This document shows positions 54,895 to 64,000 of a stretch of 64,000 nt of DNA, piece by piece (within the stretch, counting starts at the first letter, position 1; the number at the start of each line of letters is the position of its first letter). Source of the stretch: Amoebidium appalachense (lineage: Eukaryota > Ichthyosporea); assembly GCA_963693365.1 (NCBI GenBank), contig CAVNZM010000005.1, forward strand, positions 5,518,001-5,582,000, in the 5' to 3' direction. The notes under the pieces were generated by a model. It was not told the DNA's origin. It saw only the letters and a program-made list of their open reading frames with translations, and searched no databases. The position numbers and the translations under genes were made by a program.

Positions 54895-55872
54895 CTATTT
54901 GAGCAACTCCACACCAGTGCCCCCGTGGTAGGGCAGAACTGCCACCCGATACTTCTCGCCAGTAGGAATAGTGAATGCCGTGCCATGGCCAGTTCTGTTA
55001 ACACCAAACGACACCTTTCCGCCACTGTGCAAACGAATGCCAAAAATGGCCGCACTAGGCGCTGCAAAAGCACTACTCATGTACGTGGTGCCACCGCATT
55101 CGCCGTTTTGACCGTAAACTGTTCCATCATATGTGAGGAATGGGGCAGTGCCATGGCCAGCTGCAGAAAGAATCGCCTGTGAGAGAGCCAACCCAACCAT
55201 TAAGCCGTTTTCGTCTGTAAATGTGTGCTTGATGCGAATTTCCGAGAAGTTGCCGCTGTCCGGATCCGGCCATGCCATCTCAGGACCCACCACCATGGTA
55301 TTCCACTCTCTAGCACCAGTAGTTTTGGTTGCTGTGCGACAATCATACGAGAGGATAATGTGTTGGGGTGTGACGAAGGGGACGAACCTGAGCTCTCCCG
55401 GTACGTCATTGACAAGTTGCTTGGGGTTTACTTCTTCCATGAGTCCATCCAAACGGTAAAATTCGGCATCCTCTTTCAGAATCTTCTTTTCTATTGGAGT
55501 AAGTAGGTCCACAGAAACATCCCGCCCCCCGAGGTAGTCCGCAACATAGTGAAACACCAACGGATTTCTGTTGATGAAAAATCTACCTCTCTTGTCGACG
55601 TCTTGCTTGGCCTCCCAGTACCCCGAAAACATAGCGGCAAAATACGAGCCTGGCTTGCTGGTCAGGTCCTTGAGGGGAAGGGAAAAGTGGCTGCCCCCCA
55701 CGTTGAGGGTGATAGGGTCGGCCAGGTTGCTGACAAAGAGTTTGGGCTCCATGTTGGCCAACTGCGCCTTTTTCTCCTGTAGTGTGTTTACTTCCTGTTC
55801 AATTGCAGTCATTTTCCTGAAGAGTTCCTCAAGGGCAGATGTGGTAGATTGGAAGTGGTATTTAAGCGCCAT
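54895..55872 (-). CDS. BTB/T1-domain protein (KCTD-like)
   Basis: Single uninterrupted frame of 325 codons with ATG at 55872 and stop at 54895. Residues about 11-40 (LEELFRKMTAIEQEVNTLQE) form a likely coiled coil. Residues 52-143 are a T1-type BTB domain: DPITLNVGGSHFSLPLKDL, then PGSYFAAMFSGYW, then FFINRNPLVFHYVADYL and a closing EAEFYRLDGL-like helix. Residues 160-325 are beta-rich and unrecognised (GPEMAWPDPDSGNFSEIRIK, SFGVNRTGHGTAFTIPTGEK); the pattern recalls SPRY-like folds. T1-BTB proteins form oligomers and often bridge substrates to cullin-3 ubiquitin ligases; that role is inferred. It is the only intronless gene of the window and has normal base composition. An upstream non-coding exon cannot be excluded. 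Confidence 0.88.
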   Translation of the reverse strand: MALKYHFQSTTSALEELFRKMTAIEQEVNTLQEKKAQLANMEPKLFVSNLADPITLNVGGSHFSLPLKDLTSKPGSYFAAMFSGYWEAKQDVDKRGRFFINRNPLVFHYVADYLGGRDVSVDLLTPIEKKILKEDAEFYRLDGLMEEVNPKQLVNDVPGELRFVPFVTPQHIILSYDCRTATKTTGAREWNTMVVGPEMAWPDPDSGNFSEIRIKHTFTDENGLMVGLALSQAILSAAGHGTAPFLTYDGTVYGQNGECGGTTYMSSAFAAPSAAIFGIRLHSGGKVSFGVNRTGHGTAFTIPTGEKYRVAVLPYHGGTGVELLK

Positions 55873-56591
55873 TTTTGTCCAAGAGTAAGTGTTACATGAG
55901 GTGGTGCATTGGAAGCAACAAACGGCCCGAGGGTTTTATTGTTGTCTGGATGCTTTGCAATTGAGCTTCTGTTCCAGTTATACTAGAGTTGTCTAATAAT
56001 TGGTACTACGTACAAATGGTACGATGAACTTGACAATTTGAAAGCTAGATCTATGTAGACCAAGGCCCTTGTAACGAGGAAGTACACAACATGAGCTAAT
56101 GCAAACTGAGCAATATGGGCAGCCGATTTGGGATTATAATAGAAAAAAAAACCGGCGTTCACAGCCTGGGGCTGCCCCAAAATATGCATGCAGCTGAAAA
56201 GTGTCTCGTTTTGCAGCAGAATGTTCGTGTTCGTGCTTATCAATTTGATAGAGAAACTGATCAGACAGCTCATCCACCTGAACCTTATGTGCGTGCATGA
56301 GTTATGCGTGATGGCGTGTGCGCCTGTGCGTGTGCGTGGGTGTGTGTGTGTGTTACGTGAGTGTGTGTGTTTGTGTTGTGTGTGCATCTCTCTCTGTGTC
56401 AATTCGTGTGTGCGTGTGTATGCGTGTGCGTGTCGGTGTGTGTGCGTGTGTGTGTGCATATTGCAAGCTTGAGGTTGTTTGCGTGTGTGTTATACGTGCG
56501 TTTGTGTACATGTTTGTGCTTCTATGTACATCATATTTGTGTGTGTGTGTGTGTGTGTGTGCGTGTCGCTGTGTGTGTGTGTGTGTCAGGT

Positions 56592-56635
<44 letters not shown>

Positions 56636-56913
56636 CTGGGCACGTGTACCGTGTGTGTGTGTGTGCACGTGACGGTATTTGAATACATGTGCGTGCAAAA
56701 GGTGCACACGTGTTTGCGTGCATGGGTGTGTGCAGGCATATTGTGAAGCGCGCATATTTGGATGTATCTGTACGTGGGTGGACGTGGGTGGCGGTGTTAG
56801 CCCTTGCGGCCTTGATGGTGGTGGCGGCGACAGTTTTTTTTCCAACTTTTTTTTGGGGGGGGGGGTACCGGTGTGAGTGTGCGTGTGCGCGCGTGTGTGT
56901 GTGGGTGGGGTGA

Positions 56914-56953
<40 letters not shown>

Positions 56954-59843
56954 AGGGGGGAGGGGGGGGGGGAGGGGGGGGGGGGGGAGAAGGGGCGGGG
57001 GGGGCTTCGCGATTCCGGGGGGGCGCTGGCAGTGCTCAAGTTCAGCCCTGGGACCGTGACAACTTTTCACGGTGTTCCCTATGTGTCCGGCGACTGGTCA
57101 CGGAAACTTCGTTCGCACGTTTATGCCGGGCGGGGCGGCAGCAGCAGCAGCGCGCAGCTGGCGGCCGATGTACAAAAACCAATCAAAAACGTGCATGCGA
57201 ATCCAAATACTGTGTAATCCCACAATCAAATCCGGAACTTTACCCATTGACCTTTCTCTCGTCCTCTCTCATTCCAGCAAGGGTAAACCCCCTTCAAAAC
57301 GAACAAATCTTTCGCCTTTTACTAAAGATTTCCGTGGTGGGGGTTTTCAAGCCCACTTCACAAATTTGTTGTGGCCATACTCTGTATGGCTTCCCCTCAA
57401 CTATAGCTGAAAAAACTATCCACACCACGACGTCGGCTGCTTTACCGCGTTGCCCATCCTTACTCACCCCACCCTCTCTTCTTTAGAAGTTTGTTCTATC
57501 CCTCCAATTCCTTTCGAAAGCCCTTCCAGTTTTCTTTCCCACCCACTTTACCCTTTTCTCTGCACAGGGCCTGTGAGAGTTCTTCCTCCATTTCCTTCGA
57601 GACTCGAGTTTCTTCCCAAGTTTCTTTTCCCTTCTACCCACTCTACCCTCTTCTCTGCACACTCCTGTGAGAGTTCCGTTCCTCCATTTCCTTTTGAGTT
57701 TCTCCTCAATTTTCTCTCGCTCTTCTCCAAAATCTCACGTATCAATTCGGCCAATTTTACAAAAATCCCAGCATCACCAAATCCAGTCGTCCATCTGTAG
57801 TCCCATCTTCCATCCTACAGTTGCCTGCAATGTTCTACACTCGCTCGGAGACCACTTCTGCTCCGGGACTGCTCTTACCCAGCTCCCTGAGACGCATACC
57901 AACAAACAATTCCTTTCTTATTAGTGTTGAGACAATAAATTCGACTCTCTTCATTTGTAACGGATGGCAACCCAATTCTTTATTCTCAGCCACGTTCTCT
58001 GCACTCTAATGATTCTCGCATTGGTATACTACAGCAAGTGATCGCCACAGTGTATGTTTTCTTGGAGCTACCTCCTGGGCATAGATGACTGTTTCAACCA
58101 GGTCTGCGAGCCTAGAGCAGGACTGTATACCGTCTAAAAAACAACTGTTGAAAAAGACTTAAAAAAAGGACGGATCGCATGCTACCTACAGTATAATTTT
58201 CATGGCAGTAGCCAACCGGAGACACCGACAGGAACAATCCCCATGAACACTTCACAGGAGCACTCTCATGAACCCTCACTAGGAACACTCCCCAATGATG
58301 TGCAGGTTTATTGATCATGAGAGGTCTTTAGAAATCTCTTGCTACATGGGATGAAGCCTTTGTTACACAAAGCTCGAACAATTGAGACAACTTTGAAATC
58401 AGAAACCAAGCACACAATGTGCACGTCATAACCCTTGTGTGAACAAGACCTCTCTGATTTGTGCAAATATGTTCTAGGTACTGTATGCCGTTATGTGTTT
58501 GCTTGGATATTTGGCGTTATGCACATGTTTTGTGTCTCGCGCCCTTTCTATTGATGGCGACGTATCCCATTTTTTCTCAAAGACAGGATCAAGGGGCCCC
58601 ATGGGGATAGGGGTGGATGGGTGGGTGGGAAGGTGGGTGGGTGGGTGGGTGGGTGCGGGGTTAGGGGGAGGAGGGGGGGTGAGAGGGGGAAGGGGGGGCA
58701 CTGGGGGGGGGGAAGGGGGTCCCGCGAGCACGACGGGGGACTCGTGATGTATGCGGTGTATGTGGTTTACATGGTGCAGTCATAGAGCAAATGCGGACTT
58801 ACATGTATTTTGGGGATGCGGAACTAATGCTAATAACTATCAATAACAACAAGACCTTCGGACGCACAAAAGCAGAGAAGGCAAGAAAAGACTGCCTTCA
58901 CGAGCTTCATCTGTATCAGGTGGCGTGCGTGTGCTGGCATGGTGGCTGCCGCACCGTTACAGTTTTCAAATAACGGCGCTTGAGTTTGCCTGGGAATTTT
59001 CAGAAGGGGCCATGGAGAGAGATACTTTTTGCCAAGCGAATAAGCTAATTCTATAACTATTAGTACAAGGCGCAACATCGCAATGGCACAGAGCTCAGAC
59101 AAGAACTCGAGGAAATTGCAAGCCGGAATGCTGCGTGCAGCGGCCGCAGCGCACGGTGTAGCTCAGAGCCGCATGCCACAAATATATCATAGCCAATAGT
59201 AAATGCTCAAAAACAACCCTTTTTGGTCGGTGATGCTTTTATCCAATGTTTGCAAAGCATATCCAACCTTATATAGGAAGAGCGCGAAAGTAAACAAAGG
59301 CTCGATGACTGCAGCACTGTTCTTGGGAGCTGTGTTCTTATGTGTTCTTCAGTGTTGCTGTTGTTAGTAAAGGAACATGATCCAGGAGTTTAATTAAGGC
59401 AACGGAATTCATAAGGTAAGCTATAAAAGTATTATCATTTTCAAATTTGGGAAATATAATAGATTGCAGGTAATCAGTTTTTTTCTACCCTAATCCACTT
59501 CCTCTCGCTTTTTGTTGTGTAGACCCGGTTGGTTGTGTGTTTTTTCCCAGGAGTTTTTTTTTGTTTATGGGCCTTTTTTCTCGAGCACGCGTTGGTTGTG
59601 GACGGCCATAAATGGGATTCGAGTAGAAAGCACACATATATAACTCGTAGAGTTCGGTGAAGTGCCCCTTTCTTTGGTAGTTTTAGTCTTGCTGCGCACA
59701 ATCACAGATTTTTCACAATTCACATACTTTCACCAAACTTGTTCGATTCAGCTCGCTTGGTTCTACGCCCTGCGTTTTAACCAAGAACAATCATCAAACC
59801 CTTGCATTCACTATTGGGTAAATGTAGCCTAAATTTTCCCAAA
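55873..59843. other. Intergenic region between the BTB gene and the zinc-finger gene
   Basis: Contains (GT)n-rich DNA (about 56310-56680), poly-G with (GGGT)n-like runs (56918-57000; 58616-58660) and a diverged tandem repeat (57480-57730). A 60-codon frame at 58791-58973 starts with ATG and reads MRTYMYFGDAELMLITINNN, then NKTFGRTKAEKARKD. It has no recognised family and no splice support. TATATAA near 59636 lies about 200 bp before the zinc-finger start and could be its promoter. Confidence 0.45.
57480..57730 (+). repeat. Diverged tandem repeat, roughly 90-110 bp unit
   Basis: Successive units share CTGTGAGAGTTC, TCCTCCATTTCCTT, GAGTTTCT and ACCCTTTTCTCTGCACA-like blocks. At least two full copies and one partial copy are visible, with about 15-20 percent divergence by eye. 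Confidence 0.7.
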
Positions 59844-61331
59844 ATGCCTCCGAAAAGTGGGTCCAAGAACGACCCAAGTCCTCCGACCTCCACACCAGCA
59901 AACACATCCAACAACAGCAACACACACACTAGCCAAAACATTGCCTACAACCCATTCCACAAACTATACCCACCTTTCTACCAACAGCCAAATACACCGG
60001 AAAATGGTCCGCATTACTCTCCATTCGGTCTGAAAACATCCAAAGTGGTGATAACCATTCCGGAATTATCCAGCGGGCGATTGGTTCCATACTTGGTCGA
60101 TTTAGAAATCACAACAAAAACACCCCTGCCATGCCCTGCGGCTCTTTGCAGAAAGAAATTCCATGCGGGATCGCTATTAGCAGCCCATCTACGCAATGAC
60201 CACCACTACCATATACAGCCGTACATTGCACCGAACCCAAACATCAATTCTGCCGATTTTTCGGCCCAACACGGAGGCATGCAGCAAGGGAATGATCCGG
60301 GGTTACTTCAAGGGGGAGGGGTAGGGGATGGAATCGCGGGAGGAGGACAGGGGAGGGTGCCGGGTGGGTATTCCAAGCCATACGTTAATGGGCCTCCGCC
60401 TTTTATTGGGGTAAGTTTGCAGTAAACCTTTTTGATGTTTTAGTGATGTGTTGTGTACATGTTATTGGTGTGGAAAACTATGTCAGTGTTTCAATTCTGG
60501 GTTTGTTTTTCAAAAGCAAAATTTTATGGGGAGGCAAAGGGAACCAGCTGGATGGGGGTAGGGTGGGGGATGGGTGGGTGGGTGGGTGGGGTTGGGGGCG
60601 GGGCGAGGGGGTGGGTGGGGGGGGGGGGGGGAAGCAACGTCCTGGATATTGTAGGTGTCATCACTATGGACTTGTGGCCTTTGCTTACATCTGGTGTTCA
60701 TGGTGTAAAGTTCGCTGGATCCACGCAGAGGAATGACATGTTTTGGGCATGCACGTGTGTACGAGAGAGAGCCTGCTGTAGAGTCGGTGCGCTAGAAAGT
60801 TCATAGTTACGTACGTTTTTGATGGATCTAAAAAATATCAAGCAGGTAGGAACAAAACGTTCAAAAAGAAGAATGATGCAAGCTAGCTAGTGAGAAGAAA
60901 GGCTGAAAAAGTAGTACAAGCCATTAATTCGAAACAATCACACACACAGCCGTGTTCGGATAGGCAGGGGTATTGTGCCGAGCATGCAACAATCCGGCAA
61001 CATTCGGGCGCACATGAACACGTGCACACACCATCAAACTAAAAACACGCACACGCAAACACATACACACACGTACTTACATGCACACACTTAATTGTCA
61101 TTTAAGTCATTTGAGTAGCACCCTGTTCCTGTTTGTCCCCCCCCCCCCCCCCCCCCCTCCGCCCCTAATATCTATCATTATCCTGGCCACCGTTTGTATC
61201 TTTTCCTTCCACCCCAAATTTGTTCCTAATAAGCTGAAGTAGATAAACCCCCCCCCCCCCCCCTCCCCCGGCTTCTACCCCTGCCCCTTTCTCCCACTTA
61301 CTCCTATGTCGCTATACTAATCCTCCTATAA

Positions 61332-61362
<31 letters not shown>

Positions 61363-62546
61363 TCCGCCCTGCCTTCGCGCTCTTGTGAAAACGCACCAGG
61401 TTCCCTCCCCTTAGCAGTGAAAAGGAAATCTGACCTGGGGCTTTTTTTTTCCATAGAGCGAACAAAAAACGGCAAATGACCCCATCCGTTTCCATGGGTC
61501 CCTCTCTTACTCGGCGCCGCAGAACCAAAATCCCGTTTTATCAAACCAAAATCCGGCATATTTCGATCCTTCCTCCGGTTATCATCAGTACATGCCACCC
61601 CACCCCCGGTCCAATGTGGGATTATCCAGTGACTCAACCCATGGTTTACCCGGAATTGCTCGCACCTAATCCGTACACGATACAAAGCCCGAATGATTTT
61701 CAACCACTCGCAGATCCAACCACAAACCACCTGGCACAAACCCAAACCAAACCTGCCGATACACGGATGTCCAAAGCCCCCGGTCAGCTGCAAAAACAGA
61801 CCAATGTTTCGGAAACCGGATTCGAAAACCCAATCAACGTTTCTTCCGGATTGCCCGATAAGGTGGTGGATAGTGCAGTCGACCAATCAGACGAGAGCTC
61901 ACCATGTGATACTGCACCGGATACGGAAATCGGAGCGGTAAAAACCGGCAAATCACGGAGAAATTCCGTTGCACTAGTGAGACCACGGAAAAGGTCGAAG
62001 GCCGATACAGGAGCCGAGGGAGAAGCAACCGCTAATACGGATCAGAATAAACCGGAAAGAGCGTCTCGCAAGAAAACACCCCAGGAGATAGAGCAAGCGC
62101 TCACGATACGAAAGTTGAAGATTCTGGTAGACCACCAGAAGGCGCCGTTTGCCGACTTTGAGAACGACGAACTCCTAGGGAAATTGGCGAATTTCGATCG
62201 CAAATTCAGAAATCTACCTGTGCAAGTAGTGCTTACGAGCGCACAGTGGAATGCGCTGGAAGAGGTTCGGTCGATTCAAAAGAAGGAGAGAGAAGAAAAC
62301 GGGGAGGTATTTGAGAGCGAGCCTGACAATAAGTCAATCAAAAGACGGGCACGGAAGAGGAAGGCGGATTCGATTGGTGCGGAAGGGAAAGTGGTAGAGC
62401 CGAAAAAAGCAGCGGGTAGCGCAGCGGCGGTGGCAGAAAGCGGCACAGGTGTGTGTGTGTGTGTTTGGTGTAGGGGGGAGAGGGTGGGTTGTGTGTGTGT
62501 GTGTTTGTGTGTGTGCGCCCCCCCCCCTCTTGCGTGTGTGTGTGTG

Positions 62547-62604
<58 letters not shown>

Positions 62605-62976
62605 ACGTGTGTCTGTGTGTCTGTGTGTATGTTGTGTGTGTGTGTGTGTGTGTGCTTGGGTGTGTGGGTGTGTGGGTTTGGATGTCAGGAACGCACACGT
62701 GGGTGTGGCCATGCGTGTGTGTGCAAGGTTGTGTGCAGGGGTGAGAAGATAGTGTTGGAGGGTGGGACTATGGGTTATGGATTTGGTAAGTTTTTTTTTT
62801 TGTTTTTTGTTTTTTCCCTTCCTCTTTCTTCCTTTTTTATCTTTTTCTTTCTTTTTTCTTTCCTTTTTTTTCCTTTCTTTTCTTTTTTTTCTTTCTTCCT
62901 TCCTTCCTTCCTTCCTTCCTTTCTTTCTTTCTTTCTTTTTTTCTTTCTTTTCTTTTTTTTGGTTTGTTTGTTTGTT

Positions 62977-63015
<39 letters not shown>

Positions 63016-63236
63016 ATGGGAGGGATGAATACGGGTGTTTTTGCGCGTATTGTTGAAAGTACAAGGAAAATTCTTGAGCCACACTTCAATGCATTCACGT
63101 AAGACCGAACCACGGCAGCTAGATCACCAAATAAGTCGTGTTAATCGTGTGGGAGAACCAGGAAAGAAACTCGAACCCCACATAATCACAAATGATAGGG
63201 ACGTTTTCTTTCTTTCTTTCTTCTTCTTCTTTTTTT

Positions 63237-63286
<50 letters not shown>

Positions 63287-63577
63287 TGGCAGACAAAAAG
63301 AAAACAAAAAGAAAACAGAGTGATAGTTGTGCATGTGCTCACCTGGACGGCGACAGGAAGAAATATCATTTTTTTTTTTTTTTTTTTTAGGACAAGAGGA
63401 ATAGCACATATAGATACATTCACTGACACGGGGTCTTTTGGTGTGGAAATAGGGGTGGAGGTACAGGAGGAAGCAGCCCCAGTGCGGGCAAAGCCGAAAT
63501 GGGTGGAGAGGTGTCGGTGCGATCTGTGCGATGCGGACCTGAGAGGTCTGACACGGTACTACTGCAGGACGTGCGAG
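59844..63577 (+). CDS. Multi-zinc-finger protein, 3' end outside the window; one apparent frameshift
   Basis: Exon 1 (59844-60410) starts [10 protein letters not shown] and ends at a strong GTAAGT in phase 0. It is Pro/Asn/Tyr-rich and has one C2H2 finger, [20 protein letters not shown] then RNDH (C97, C102, H115, H120). Exon 2 (61457-62448) opens after CCATAG in phase 0 as [20 protein letters not shown]. At the C run 61603-61607 the protein-like reading moves to another frame ([20 protein letters not shown]), which stays open to the donor CAG|GTGTGT; the entry frame stops at 61667. Exon 2 ends with a basic, nuclear-signal-like region ([31 protein letters not shown]) and a helical segment ([20 protein letters not shown]). 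A last visible exon (63391 or 63399 to 63577) carries [20 protein letters not shown], a C-x2-C-x11-C-x2-C half of a ZZ- or C1-type finger, then GTGTGT. Likely a nuclear DNA- or protein-binding factor. The exon 2 to 3 join is uncertain. Confidence 0.6.
62739..62785 (+). other. Possible small exon of the zinc-finger gene
   Basis: Bounded by GTGTGCAG and a strong GTAAGT. The only open frame reads [16 protein letters not shown], but its entry phase (2) does not match the preceding exon (phase 1) nor its exit phase the next. It is either an alternative exon or chance. Confidence 0.25.
62810..62965 (+). repeat. T-rich (TTTC)n/(TTCC)n tract
   Basis: Polypyrimidine TTTCTTTCC repeats between zinc-finger gene exons, followed by poly-G at 62987-63015. 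Confidence 0.9.
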
Positions 63578-63599
63578 GTGTGTGTGTGTGTGTACGTGT

Positions 63600-63630
<31 letters not shown>

Positions 63631-63640
63631 GGGGGGGGTG

Positions 63641-63691
<51 letters not shown>

Positions 63692-64000
63692 GTGCAGGCG
63701 GGCGGGCGGGCGGGCAGTGGTGCAGGTGGGCGGGCCGGCGGGCCGGCGGGCCGGCGGGCGTGTGGTGGGGAGGAGGAGGAGGGGGGTGAGATGGAACGTG
63801 TTCATATGTGTGTGTGGGGGGGGGGGGGTTGGGGGGGGTGGTGGGTGGAGGGGGGAGGGGGAGAGGGGGATGGGGGAAGTGTTGGTGTGTGTGTGTGTGT
63901 GTGTGTATCTTGTTCCTGTACCGTCTGTGTGTGTGTATGTGTGTTCACGTGCGCGCGCATCCGCTGGCCATGCGTGGTTATCTGTCAATGCATTTGTATT

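Noticed and set aside
58791-58973. 60-codon ATG frame in the intergenic region
   Set aside because: Short, with no recognised family and no flanking splice sites; noted under the intergenic entry only.

Overview
This is nuclear DNA from an intron-rich eukaryote. The genes are split by GT-AG introns, a canonical eukaryotic initiator tRNA-Met is present, and no operons or bacterial features are seen. Well over half of the sequence is simple repeat: poly-C/poly-G, (CA)n/(GT)n, (CT)n/(GA)n. I cannot name the species. The gene set (FANCL, a DHHC acyltransferase, an SNF2-family protein, a BTB/T1 protein, zinc-finger proteins) fits a protist, an alga or an early-branching lineage. Gene models were built by hand by joining exons whose reading phase matches across GT-AG introns, and naming families from conserved motifs.

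Layout. 0-6.6 kb: mostly non-coding, with weak traces of a minus-strand gene (best exon pair at 1427-1596). 6.65-26.36 kb (+): an SNF2-family gene of about 24 exons related to the SHPRH/Rad5 group. It has an N-terminal zinc knuckle, the first ATPase lobe and a Cys/His-rich C-terminus, but no second helicase lobe. 27.0 to about 33.4 kb (+): a gene of unknown function with a PH/PTB/FERM-F3-like segment; only its first two exons are firm. 34.43-43.92 kb (-): FANCL, the E3 ubiquitin ligase of the Fanconi anaemia pathway, 11 exons found and one central piece missing. 44.90-52.28 kb (+): a 9-exon DHHC protein acyltransferase with an initiator tRNA-Met gene nested in intron 5. 54.90-55.87 kb (-): an intronless BTB/T1 (KCTD-like) gene. 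59.84 kb to beyond 63.6 kb (+): a multi-zinc-finger gene that runs off the window and carries an apparent one-base frameshift.

FANCL and the DHHC gene are divergent. Their starts are 982 bp apart across a shared upstream region with E2F-like and CCAAT elements. FANCL and the SNF2 protein both belong to families tied to ubiquitin signalling, DNA repair or chromatin, but nothing here shows that they work together.

The most unusual feature is intron architecture. Poly-C tracts start 4-13 nt after many 5' splice sites, (CA)n runs abut several 3' splice sites, and (GT)n starts at others. The strand of these repeats mostly follows gene direction, flipping at FANCL and flipping back at the DHHC gene. 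A dispersed repeat family, always bordered on one side by poly-C, has copies in introns throughout.
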